In this document: in pieces, positions 20,924 through 30,153 of the stretch
Numbering within the stretch: position 1 is the first letter of the stretch
How the letters are laid out: every line of letters begins with the position of its first letter
Source of the DNA: Pythium myriotylum
Lineage: Eukaryota > Oomycota > Peronosporomycetes > Pythiales > Pythiaceae
NCBI GenBank assembly: GCA_023091665.1
Contig: JALJCQ010000019.1
Span: forward strand, 496,001-560,000
Direction: 5' to 3'
DNA length: 64,000 bases
Position numbers and translations under genes: made by a program
The notes under the pieces: model-generated
Told to the model about the DNA's origin: nothing
Databases searched by the model: none
The model's input: the letters and a program-made list of their open reading frames with translations, nothing else

Positions 20924-22984
20924 ATGAACATTCGCAAGGCAACGTTCGCTGCGGCCATATTTGCGGCCGCCACAATCGCGTCGGTCGCTGATGCAAGCTG
21001 CCCATTTGGCTACAAGGAAACTCCAAACATTGGGTACCCTGGAGAACGGCAGCTTTCAACGACCAAGCAAAAGGTACAGCGTCCGCAATCCCAAGCCAAA
21101 CACGAAGTCATCGACTTTACAGCGGTCAAGAAAGACCTCACTGCTCTCATGACCGACTCGCAGTCCTTCTGGCCGGCCGACTTCGGACATTACGGCGGTC
21201 TCTTCATCCGTCTTGCCTGGCACTGCTCCGGTTCGTACCGCAAGTCAGACGGTCGTGGTGGGTGTGACGGTGGTCGAATTCGCCACCTGCCGGAACGCGC
21301 GTGGGAGGACAATGAGAACCTCGACAAGGCGCTGGATCTGCTGGGGCCAATCAAGAAGAAGTATGGCTCGGGGCTGTCGTGGGGTGACCTCATCGTCCTT
21401 TCTGGTACTGTCGCTATCGAGAGTATGGGTGGTCCAGTGCTCGGTTTCTGCGGTGGTCGCAAGGATGATGTCGACGGCACCGACAGTCTCGAGCTCGGCC
21501 ATACGAGTGAGCAGGAGGCGATCATGCCTTGTGCGGATGATGGAGACTGCAAGGCCCCTCTCGGTCCTACGACACTCGGTCTCATCTACGTGAACCCAGA
21601 AGGACCCAAGGGCAACCCGAATCCAAAGCTTTCGGCGCCGGAGGTGCGCGACTCGTTCGGACGCATGGGCATGGACGACCGCGAGACCGTCGCGTTGATT
21701 GGTGGCGGCCACGCCTTTGGCAAGGCTCATGGTGCCTGCAAGACCGGTGGAGCCACCTGCGGCAGCGGACCGCTCAAGGGCAAGGGCAATAACACCTTCA
21801 CCAGTGGCTTCGAAGGAGCCTGGACCACTACGCCTACCAAGTGGGGTAACGGCTACTTCAAAGGTCTCACTGGACTGACGTGGGAGCGCTTTACGGGTCC
21901 TGGTGGCAAGAATCAGTGGCGTCCGAACCCGGACACGAACCCGCCAGTGCGCATGCTCACGGCAGATATTGCTTTGCTCCACGATGCGAAATACAAAGCT
22001 ATCGTCCACGAATTTGCTAAGAATCAGAAGGCACTTGATGAAGCGTTCTCCCATGCATGGTATAAGCTCGTGTCGCGTGATATGGGACCGGTGGCTCGCT
22101 GCCGTGGATCGCTTGTGCCTCCGGTGCAGCCTTTCCAGAACCCGCTTCCCGCTCCGCCCACCGCTGACGAGCTGCCAGACTTCGATGAAGTCCGCGGCCG
22201 CATTCAGGATTTGTTGAATACGGACCTGTCGGGTGTCACGAGCGACAAGGTCGACGGCAAGAGCTACAACGGTGCGCTCTTTCTCCACCTCGCCTACCAG
22301 TGTGCGTCGACGTTCCGTATCACCGATTACTCGGGTGGTTGCAACGGCGCCAAGATCCGTTTCTCGCCCGAGAAGGACTGGGAGGGCAACGCTGGTCTCG
22401 ACACGGTTATCGCGGCCCTCGAGCCCATCAAGAAGGACTTCCCGAACCTCTCAACCGCAGACCTCATCGTGTTGGCTGGTCAGGTGGCACTTGAGCAGGG
22501 CGGCAGCGAGGCGATCGACTTCATCGGCGGTCGTGTGGACGCCAAGGACGGCGCCAACGTGGAGCAGCTCGCCCCACGTAACTACTACCCGAACGCGCTC
22601 GCCAAGGTGCGTGACGACCGCAAGGTGCGCGGTCTGTCCGAGTACGAGTACGTGGCGTTGGCGGGTCGTCCGCGCAGTGCCGTGCAGCAGAAGCGTCTCG
22701 GCTTCAAGGGCACGTTCACCGACAAGGTCTCGACGGTCTCGAACGAGTTCTTCAAGGTGCTCGTGAGCAACAAGTGGGTCAAGGTGGGCGACAAGGAGTA
22801 CCAGGCGGAGGGCAAGAACATCTTCGTGCAGGACACGGATGTGGCTTTGGTCCAGGATTCTGGCTACAAGGCGATCGTGCAGCTGTTCGCGTCGGATGAG
22901 GCCAAGTTCAAGCACGTCTTCGCGCAGGCGTGGAACACGCTCATGACGGCTGACCACTTCGGCAGCAAGGAGGGTCTGTACTAA
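20924..22984 (+). CDS. katG: Secreted catalase-peroxidase, copy 3 (divergent N-terminal half)
   Basis: A 686-residue protein with signal peptide MNIRKATFAAAIFAAATIAS. Distal Arg96, Trp99 and His100, the Tyr and Met of the catalase adduct (GLIYVNPEGP; GRMGMDD), the proximal His (GGGHAFGKAHG), TPTKW and SRDMGP are all present. It lacks the roughly 14-residue Pro-rich loop (PIQAPDAPWPG region) found in the other copies between the proximal-His helix and TCGSGPLKG. The 5' half differs from the other copies at many positions, but from about 22106 the DNA becomes almost identical to katG4, and through the middle of the C-terminal domain also to katG1 and katG2. This suggests gene conversion of the 3' half. 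A small diverged patch (LVQDSGYKA) lies near 22850-22865. The enzyme is expected to be functional. Confidence 0.94.
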   Translation: MNIRKATFAAAIFAAATIASVADASCPFGYKETPNIGYPGERQLSTTKQKVQRPQSQAKHEVIDFTAVKKDLTALMTDSQSFWPADFGHYGGLFIRLAWHCSGSYRKSDGRGGCDGGRIRHLPERAWEDNENLDKALDLLGPIKKKYGSGLSWGDLIVLSGTVAIESMGGPVLGFCGGRKDDVDGTDSLELGHTSEQEAIMPCADDGDCKAPLGPTTLGLIYVNPEGPKGNPNPKLSAPEVRDSFGRMGMDDRETVALIGGGHAFGKAHGACKTGGATCGSGPLKGKGNNTFTSGFEGAWTTTPTKWGNGYFKGLTGLTWERFTGPGGKNQWRPNPDTNPPVRMLTADIALLHDAKYKAIVHEFAKNQKALDEAFSHAWYKLVSRDMGPVARCRGSLVPPVQPFQNPLPAPPTADELPDFDEVRGRIQDLLNTDLSGVTSDKVDGKSYNGALFLHLAYQCASTFRITDYSGGCNGAKIRFSPEKDWEGNAGLDTVIAALEPIKKDFPNLSTADLIVLAGQVALEQGGSEAIDFIGGRVDAKDGANVEQLAPRNYYPNALAKVRDDRKVRGLSEYEYVALAGRPRSAVQQKRLGFKGTFTDKVSTVSNEFFKVLVSNKWVKVGDKEYQAEGKNIFVQDTDVALVQDSGYKAIVQLFASDEAKFKHVFAQAWNTLMTADHFGSKEGLY

Positions 22985-23113
22985 AGTGCGAAGCCGTTTT
23001 CGTTCTCTGCCTACCAGCCTGAGTCTCGACGAGACGTCAACGAGTTCCACTCGTATTAGAGTCTGATGTGCTCCATTCAATATTGAACGAAACCAATAAA
23101 CATACTGTATTTA
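22106..23113. repeat. katG3 arm of katG3/katG4 inverted repeat
   Basis: Pairs with 26686-27693 at coordinate sum 49799. It covers the 3' half of the gene plus about 130 bases of 3' flank, then stops a few bases inside the MITE end. Confidence 0.88.
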
Positions 23114-23496
23114 CTCCAATTGCGAACCCGGGTTTAGTCCTCAGTAAGCCCTCCACGAACAGATGTACTATTTCAGGGGACGTACTATTTTGGGGAGGGG
23201 TTTGTAACCTCATGCGGTTGCTGGTCGGCCGACCAGTTCTCATGGAAGAGGCCAGTGGTTCGATCCCGCGCGGATGGAGGCGGCCGCTGCGTGAGCGATG
23301 GCATCGAGCTTCTTCTCGTTGGTGAACTTGCGTTTCGGGACTCGCATCGGAGAATGTACCCCCGCGGCAAATTGGAGGATCTGCCCACGGGAGTACTATT
23401 TCAGGGAGGGTTTTCAGCTGGGTGGTCCACGGGACAGGAGTACAATTTTGGGGGGTTTACAATTGCAGGGGGTTCACAATTGGAGTAAATACAGTA
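23103..23496. mobile_element. MITE-like element with about 25-bp inverted ends and TA duplication
   Basis: Ends CTGTATTTACTCCAATTG at 23105 and its reverse complement finishing at 23494, with one mismatch over about 25 bp, each bordered by TA. The right border is supported by the related sequence at 45849, where TA is followed directly by CTTTTGAC with no element. The interior has no coding capacity and carries repeated GTACTATTT phrases. It is probably a mariner-type non-autonomous element. Confidence 0.75.
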
Positions 23497-23741
23497 CTTT
23501 TGACAGAAAAAAAAGTTCGTAGAGAAGAAAAACATCGTCCTGCAATCCAAGGCCCTAGACCCAAGGATTACGGCGTTTTCACGCTATCGGAGATCGGGCG
23601 GCAGTTTGGCGGTTGATAAGACCCCGATCATACGAAGTTGAGGTCTAGGCATGAACATTTGAATCTGCGACAGGTCGCTTAACTGGATGCAGCAAATCCC
23701 GCTGTGTATTTTGAGGGACTTGAGGCCGAGAAAATTTCCAT
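23497..23741. repeat. LRR-like gene 5' flank, left of the Crypton
   Basis: About 95% identical by eye, with two small indels, to 45851-46089, the region just upstream of LRR-like gene C. The match is interrupted at CAT 23739-23741 by the Crypton and resumes at 26085. Confidence 0.85.
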
Positions 23742-26087
23742 TATCAGACTTTTATGGGATCAGACTGGCTGATCGGGTGGCTCTGTGGGACAGATGTCAT
23801 CATTTTTTTCCACTGATCGGTTTTGTTGATTGCTATTGTGTGGCTCGGCGTTCAGTGTTTTGAGCAATCAACAGGATTTTGTGTACCTCGCATCCCACAG
23901 ACAAAGATGGAGACGTCTGAGGCACTAAGTGTACGGGAACGTGTCGCACTCATTCGCGCGAACACGATATCAGCAACTTCACGTCGCTCGTATCGCGCGA
24001 CGTGGTCGGCTTTAGTCCAGTGGATGCTCCAGCACAAGCGCAACCTCATCCCGATACCATTTGTGGAGCAGCTTCACGACCCCAGTCGCACGCGCAAAGC
24101 TATCCTCGCTGCGATCGACGCTGACGTTGACCACACCCGACATCCGTTGGATTTCGAGCGGCTGCAAGCAGCAGACTTTGTGGAGTGGCTCCTGACCCTG
24201 CGTAAACGCGACGGAAAGCCCCCCAGCTTCTCAACGTTCAATAACCACCGGGCGGCGCTGTTCAATCTCTTTCGAGAGTATCGCTGTCTGATGAGCAATG
24301 AGCTCCAGACCGAGCTGACTACGTACTTTCGAGGCCTCAAGCGTAGTACCGCCGAGCAAGCAGCGAATGGCGACGTTGCCGTCAAGGTCGGGAAGGATCC
24401 ACTCTCGCTGGAGATGTATGAGTTCATCTGCACGCAGATGTTGAAGTCCAGCTCCAAGGACATGGTGTTCGCACATGCCTTTCTTGTGATCTCGTGGAAT
24501 CTCATGTGCAGGTCTGCAAACACAGTGGGCATCATGACAAGCCACATCGAGTGGCGGGACGATTCTTTCTGTGTGTTTTTTGCGCACATGAAGAACGATC
24601 AAACCGGTTCCAGACCAAGAGACCTCGTCACATTTACGCGAACCCCCTACGACCAAGTATCTGTCCGCTCTTGGCGCTGGGGATCTATTGGGCTGTGTTT
24701 GCAGTGGACCAAGACCGCTTGTTCCCGGGATCGGCACAATACGACCGATTCCGCAAGCTACTGCACGCTTTCCTTGAAGAAGACGCAGTGAAGGCAGAGT
24801 TGTTCCGACGTGGCGTCGATTCAAACGACATCGGCACTCACTCAATCCGCAAAGGCTCGGCGACGTACTGCTCATCCGGTTCAACTGCTTGTCCATCCTC
24901 CACAGCGGTCCATCTTCGTGCTGGTTGGTCTCTTGGTGGTGTACAAAACACATATCTTCGCTATCAGGGCGCTGGTGACATGCATGTTGGTCGCACGGTG
25001 TCCGGTCTTCCACCAAACAGCGAGCTCTTTGCATCCCTCCCACCCCGTTTCGACTACAACGACGAACTCGTCAAGCTCGGCATCAAGACCGCGTTTGGTG
25101 ATGTTCCGTTGAACCTTCGATTTGTCTGCGAGCACGCACTCGCGGCGCTTGCGTACCACTCCGACTATCTGATCGCAACACTACCCGCCGCTCACCCCTT
25201 GTTCCAAACCCCGATCTTCCAGACAGGCGATCGCCTCAAGCAACTTCGCGACCGCGTGCGTGTCGGCATCGCCTCCGATGATCCAACACAGATTGCTTCT
25301 GGTGTGCCTCCTCACTGTGCCATGCTCGGTCGTCTACGGTCTGTGGAGCAGGAACTACAGGCACTACGATCCACCGTTGTTGAACAAGTCGTGGAAGGTG
25401 TTGTAAGTGCCATCGACGGGCAATCGCACTCGTCAGCAGCAGCAGTCAAACGCGCCATCATCGCATCGTTCCAAGAGCTCGGTCTCGTGGGCCTGGTTGA
25501 ACAAGTGCGAGTCGGCTGCCAGCCTGACACACAGTCCTCTCCAACGCCCGACGAATCGACGATCTTTTTGTATACGTGGGGAGGCAGGTACAGACGTCTC
25601 CCCGAGGACTATCAGCTCCACGACGGAACTCCTCGACAGATGTGGGTGTTGTGGACTTGCGGTGGCACAAAGCCAAGCGTCCCACCACTACGTCATGTCC
25701 AACCGAGCGACCTGAGCTCAGCCAACTCGAGGAAGCGACTTAGTGATCTGCGATTCCTGATGAGCCGTCTCGAGAGTGCTGCACGAGGATATCCTGCCTG
25801 GAGTGCACGCAACGTGGATGTTGAGACCGCTTGTCGTGTTTACGACGAAGTTTCTGAAACGATTGCACATTCAGATTTGACAGGAAAGCAACGCAAACGT
25901 CGGCACTCCCAGCTCGGTTGGCGTACAGTCGTCAACGAGTTGCGAAAGCGTCAACGTCAGGTGCATGACAACCAGTAGGTAGTCAACAAAATACAAGTAC
26001 CGGTGTAGGTTGAACAGTGTAACCATACATAACCGGTTACATTTACGGTGTTCCCACTCCGTCCCACAAAGTCCTTCCAACAGTCAT
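23742..26087 (+). mobile_element. Crypton DNA transposon (tyrosine recombinase type), about 2.35 kb
   Basis: The borders come from a paralogous empty site. At 46087-46089 the uninterrupted sequence reads TTTCCATCACTCACTCG. Here the left flank ends TTTCCAT (23741) and the right flank resumes CATCACTCGCTCG (26085). The element is thus flanked by a 3-base CAT (one copy at 23739-23741, one at 26085-26087), consistent with the very short direct repeats of Cryptons and no terminal inverted repeats. The only gene inside is the tyrosine recombinase. Confidence 0.88.
23907..25978 (+). pseudogene. Crypton tyrosine recombinase, one frameshift
   Basis: The first frame (from ATG 23907, or 23823 by an earlier codon) holds the N-terminal core-binding region and the first catalytic Arg (NLMCRSANTVG) plus the beta-strand Lys (HMKNDQ). 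The rest continues in another frame from about 24604-24627 onward (KRPRHIYANPL). That part carries the second catalytic box HSIRKGSATY, then RAGWSLGGVQ, and the nucleophile Tyr in NTYLRY. Order and spacing fit the R-K-HxxR-(H/W)-Y scheme of tyrosine recombinases and the oomycete Crypton family. The C-terminal 300 residues are typical of these elements and of unknown role. The frameshift between the two catalytic boxes should inactivate it unless it is a sequencing error. Confidence 0.88.
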
Positions 26088-26151
26088 CACTCGCTCGCCC
26101 ACGTCGCTGTTTCCATGTGTCTCGTGGGTCTGGGTTCTTCATTTGAACAAG

Positions 26152-26267
26152 ATGACATTCGATGCGGCAACCGAACTGCTGCTTCAGCCTTGGTTCGAGC
26201 TAGAGACACGTTGGACGGCGGTGTGTAATTGCTGCTTAAGCCTTGGTTCGAGCTAGAGACACGTTGG
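26152..26267 (+). pseudogene. LRR-like family, 5' stub behind the Crypton
   Basis: ATG 26152 opens MTFDAATELLLQPW, matching the start of LRR-like gene C, then diverges after 14 codons and stops near 26229. A 36-base phrase (CTGCTTCAGCCTTGGTTCG...) is tandemly repeated at 26179-26214 and 26232-26267 with one difference. The rest of the gene is gone. Confidence 0.8.
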
Positions 26268-26685
26268 TCGCGCGAGCTCTTGCGCACCGATTTACTCGTG
26301 GTTGTAATCGATCATCGCTTAGGATGTGTCGTATGCCCACGTCCATGACCACGGCCATTTTCTGCGTCAGTAGCGAACACAACGCCTCGGGAAGAACCGA
26401 TTGAGTCAGTCTATTGACGAACAAAAAATACACGGGCGACATCGTGTTCGGGCTTTGTCTCAAGCAACCTCGACTGCGGTCGCATCCGTTTTCCCGGCGA
26501 GAACACCAAGGCTTTGACGGTCGAGGACTGGATTCTATCGCTCGCTTCAGACGCTGTGTGCGTCTGAGGATACTACGTAGTACTATCCGATAGTCAAGCG
26601 TTCTTCTTGCCAATCATGGTGGAAACAATCTGCTTGAGGAACACTCGAAAGACGGACGACTCCATGTCCAGACAAAAAGTAGTTT
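26268..26685. other. Spacer downstream of katG4, partly duplicated at 41602
   Basis: No gene recognised. From 26499 the sequence is the start of the 1.67-kb segment copied to 41602-43270. Confidence 0.6.
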
Positions 26686-28167
26686 CAAATACAGTATGTT
26701 TATTGGTTTCGTTCAATATTGAATGGAGCACATCAGACTCTAATACGAGTGGAACTCGTTGACGTCTCGTCGAGACTCAGGCTGGTAGGCAGAGAACGAA
26801 AACGGCTTCGCACTTTAGTACAGACCCTCCTCGCTGCGGAAGTGGTCAGCCGTCATGAGCGTGTTCCACGCCTGCGCGAAGACGTGCTTGAACTTGGCCT
26901 CGTCGAACGCAAACAGCTGCACGATCGCCTTGTAGGTCGAGTCCCAGATCAAAGCCACATCCGTGTCCTGCACGAAGATGTTCTTGCCCTCCGCCTGGTA
27001 CTCCTTGTCGCCCACCTTGACCCACTTGTTGCTCACGAGCACCTTGAAGAACTCGTTCGAGACCGTCGAGACCTTGTCGGTGAACGTGCCCTTGAAGCCG
27101 AGACGCTTCTGCTGCACGGCACTGCGCGGACGACCCGCCAACGCCACGTACTCGTACTCGGACAGACCGCGCACCTTGCGGTCGTCACGCACCTTGGCGA
27201 GCGCGTTCGGGTAGTAGTTACGTGGGGCGAGCTGCTCCACGTTGGCGCCGTCCTTGGCGTCCACACGACCGCCGATGAAGTCGATCGCCTCGCTGCCGCC
27301 CTGCTCAAGTGCCACCTGACCAGCCAACACGATGAGGTCTGCGGTTGAGAGGTTCGGGAAGTCCTTCTTGATGGGCTCGAGGGCCGCGATAACCGTGTCG
27401 AGACCAGCGTTGCCCTCCCAGTCCTTCTCGGGCGAGAAACGGATCTTGGCGCCGTTGCAACCACCCGAGTAATCGGTGATACGGAACGTCGACGCACACT
27501 GGTAGGCGAGGTGGAGAAAGAGCGCACCGTTGTAGCTCTTGCCGTCGACCTTGTCGCTCGTGACACCCGACAGGTCCGTATTCAACAAATCCTGAATGCG
27601 GCCGCGGACTTCATCGAAGTCTGGCAGCTCGTCAGCGGTGGGCGGAGCGGGAAGCGGGTTCTGGAAAGGCTGCACCGGAGGCACAAGCGATCCGCGGCAA
27701 CGAGATACTGGCCCCATGTCACGCGATAGAAGCTTGTACCACGCGCGCGAGAACGCTTCATCAAGTGCCGTCTGGTTGGTCGCAAACTCCAACGAAAGCG
27801 CCTTGTACTTGTCATCGTGGAGCAGAGCAATATCCGCCGTGAGCATGCGCACTGGCGGGTTCGTGTCCGGGTTCGGACGCCACTGGTTCTTGCCACCAGG
27901 ACCCGTAAAGCGCTCCCACGTCAGTCCAGTGAGACCCTTGAAGTAGCCGTTGCCCCACTTGGTAGGCGTGAAGGTCCAGGCTCCTTCGAAGCCACTGGTG
28001 AAGGTGTTATTGCCCTTGCCCTTGAGCGGTCCGCTGCCGCAGGTGCCTGGCCATGGCGCATCCGGCGCCTCGATCGGGTTCGGACCGGGACCAGTGGTGC
28101 ATGCACCGTGGGTCTTACCGAAGGCGTGGCCACCACCAATCAGCGCGACGGTCTCGCGGTCATCCAT
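26499..28167. repeat. Direct repeat unit, katG4 copy
   Basis: Matches 41602-43270 at a constant offset of 15103 with only a few substitutions seen (for example near 26556, 26565 and the ACGTGGGG context at about 27219). Confidence 0.9.
26686..27693. repeat. katG4 arm of katG3/katG4 inverted repeat
   Basis: Reverse complement of 22106-23113, about 98% identical by eye. The arms are 3.6 kb apart and enclose the MITE, the Crypton and the LRR-like stub. Confidence 0.88.
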
Positions 28168-28899
28168 GCCCATACGAGCGAAGGTATCGCGCACCTGTGG
28201 TGCCGAGAGCTTCGGGTCTGGGTTGCCCTTGGGTCCTTCCGGGTTCACGTAGATGAGACCGAGCGTCGTAGGACCGAGAGGAGCCTTGCAGTCTCCATCA
28301 TCCGCACATGGTGCGACGGCCTGCTGTTCGCTCGTTGGGCCGAGCTCGAGACTGTCGGTGCCATCCACATCATCCGTGCGACCTCCACAGAAGCCGAGCA
28401 CCGGACCGCCCATGCTCTCAATAGCTACGGTACCAGAGAGGGCGATGAGGTCGCCCCACGACAGCGCGGCGCCGTACTTCTGCTTGATCGGGGCGAGGAG
28501 GTCGAGCGCCTTGTCAAGGTTTGTGTTGTCGGCCCAGCCACGTTCAGGGAGGTGGCGAATTCGACCACCGTCACACCCACCACGGCCATCAGACTGGCGG
28601 TAGGAACCAGCGCAGTGCCAGGCAAGACGGATGAAGAGACCGCCGTAATGTCCGAAGTCAGCCGGCCAGAAGGGCTGCGAGTCGGTCATGAGAGCCGTGA
28701 GGTCTTTCTTGACCGACACAAAGTCGACGACGTCGCAGTTGGCATTGACTTGATCGCGCGTGGGCGTGAGTACACGGTCACCAGAGAAGCCGTAAGCCGG
28801 AGCTTCGTCGAAGCCGAATGGACAGCTGGAGGATGACGCCGAGGCGATTGCAACCGCCGCCGCAATGGCTGCAACGAACGTGGTCTTGCGGATATTCAT
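26815..28899 (-). CDS. katG: Secreted catalase-peroxidase, copy 4
   Basis: A 694-residue protein with signal peptide MNIRKTTFVAAIAAAVAIAS. All key heme-domain residues are in place: Arg91/Trp94/His95, the Tyr of IYVNPEGP, the Met of ARMGMDD, the proximal His in GGGHAFGKTHG, TPTKW, LTADIALL and SRDMGP. The loop after the proximal helix reads TTGPGPNPIEAPDAPW. The linker to the C-terminal domain is the PPTADELPD version shared with katG3 and katG6, two residues longer than in katG1/2. It served as donor or recipient for the 3' part of katG6 (26499-28167 versus 41602-43270). An open frame of 83 codons upstream of the ATG is promoter and leader, not protein. Confidence 0.95.
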   Translation of the reverse strand: MNIRKTTFVAAIAAAVAIASASSSSCPFGFDEAPAYGFSGDRVLTPTRDQVNANCDVVDFVSVKKDLTALMTDSQPFWPADFGHYGGLFIRLAWHCAGSYRQSDGRGGCDGGRIRHLPERGWADNTNLDKALDLLAPIKQKYGAALSWGDLIALSGTVAIESMGGPVLGFCGGRTDDVDGTDSLELGPTSEQQAVAPCADDGDCKAPLGPTTLGLIYVNPEGPKGNPDPKLSAPQVRDTFARMGMDDRETVALIGGGHAFGKTHGACTTGPGPNPIEAPDAPWPGTCGSGPLKGKGNNTFTSGFEGAWTFTPTKWGNGYFKGLTGLTWERFTGPGGKNQWRPNPDTNPPVRMLTADIALLHDDKYKALSLEFATNQTALDEAFSRAWYKLLSRDMGPVSRCRGSLVPPVQPFQNPLPAPPTADELPDFDEVRGRIQDLLNTDLSGVTSDKVDGKSYNGALFLHLAYQCASTFRITDYSGGCNGAKIRFSPEKDWEGNAGLDTVIAALEPIKKDFPNLSTADLIVLAGQVALEQGGSEAIDFIGGRVDAKDGANVEQLAPRNYYPNALAKVRDDRKVRGLSEYEYVALAGRPRSAVQQKRLGFKGTFTDKVSTVSNEFFKVLVSNKWVKVGDKEYQAEGKNIFVQDTDVALIWDSTYKAIVQLFAFDEAKFKHVFAQAWNTLMTADHFRSEEGLY

Positions 28900-28961
28900 G
28901 GCCGGAGGAGTGGGGGGAAGCTGGAGCTTGGTGGGGAGTAGCTGAGTTTGCTGCTGGTCGC

Positions 28962-28976
28962 AAGTTGGCGAATGAG
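28962..28976 (-). promoter_or_regulatory. Inr/FPR core promoter of katG4
   Basis: On the minus strand CTCATTCGCCAACTT, about 75 bases from ATG 28899. Confidence 0.7.
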
Positions 28977-30153
28977 GTCTCCGAGTGAGGTCGATCTCGA
29001 CCTGTGGACCACTCGAATGTTGATGAGATGGGGTAGATAGCCATTTATGTGGCCTGTCGCAAGGAGTATCCTTCCGCTGCGGACTCATGTTGCCCAAGAG
29101 TGGGAATGGGAGTGTTGCCGAGTGCCACGGTCGTCGGGTTTGCAGCACCCATCATTTCGGGATTTACTAGTATGATTAGTGGGCAGCCTGTCACAGAATT
29201 CATCTGTACATGCAGTGACTTCAACTTTGTAGTATCGTGTCCGAAGAAACACAGAACCCTCTCTAATAGTTACACTCGAAAGCCGTATTCGAACATCTTT
29301 CTTTGCGCCGAGACTGACAAAATAACGTGTACATTGAGGTGCCACAGTGTTATACCAGGGGGATAGTCGATTCTAGATCTTTACGAATGAGAATTGCTCC
29401 ACGGAACGAATCATTCGTTCGATCCGTGCGAGCGGAAGAGCCTAGCGGCCTCCCAATCGGGCAAAGCTAACCCAGAATGGAAGCTATGCGGCGCTCCCGG
29501 TGGTGTTGAGGCGATCCATCGGGACTGTAGTGCTGACTCGGTTCAGCCGAAACGGACGTGTCAGGGGAGTCAAAATCGAGGCCACCGTGAATTCGGATGA
29601 GCTGTACAATAAACTCGCAAAGAGGGGTATCGGATAGGAGGCTTTTAAAGCAGGCTGCTCTCGTTTTCGGTGGCCAAGGCTGGCATGGGCTGTGTTGGGT
29701 GCTCAAGCTCTCCACGTTCCATCGTGAACTCGGAGTGGATGTCAATGATTACCTACTCATTGTGGGAGATGGTGTTCAGTCTCACTGACGTGTAAGGACT
29801 TCCGTCCAACTGCCGATCTAAGTCCTCTGAGTATTTCCAGTCGCTGAGTACAGCCAGATCAAGAGACTAACCGTGCCGCCTGTACTATGTCATACCAGAT
29901 GTCGCAAAAGTGTTATAGTTTGTCGGCGACTGTCCTGAGACTCAGCAGGAGTTGATGGATCCGTCCTCCAGATCAAGGAGATCAGGGATGGACGAGAGAT
30001 TACATCTCGGTCAATCGAGCGTGATCCACCCAAGTATCAAGAATTTGATGGGAGAGTGAACAGATACGAGAAGAAGTCCACCCTCATGGTGTGGGATCCG
30101 AAAGAACCGTCGGAATCCATTGGAATCCATTGTTCTAAGATATCCTGCTGCTA
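28977..30153. other. Intergenic upstream of katG4
   Basis: No supported gene. A frame of about 70 codons without ATG (29939-30155, +) has a protein-like composition (KEIRDGREITSRSIERD) but no recognised family. It ends exactly where the LINE fragment begins and may be a remnant of something older. Confidence 0.45.

Noticed and set aside
23240..23290. GGTTCGATCCC, like a tRNA T-loop (B box)
   Set aside because: The flanking stems do not pair properly, no A box or anticodon arm is found upstream, and the motif lies inside the MITE-like element.
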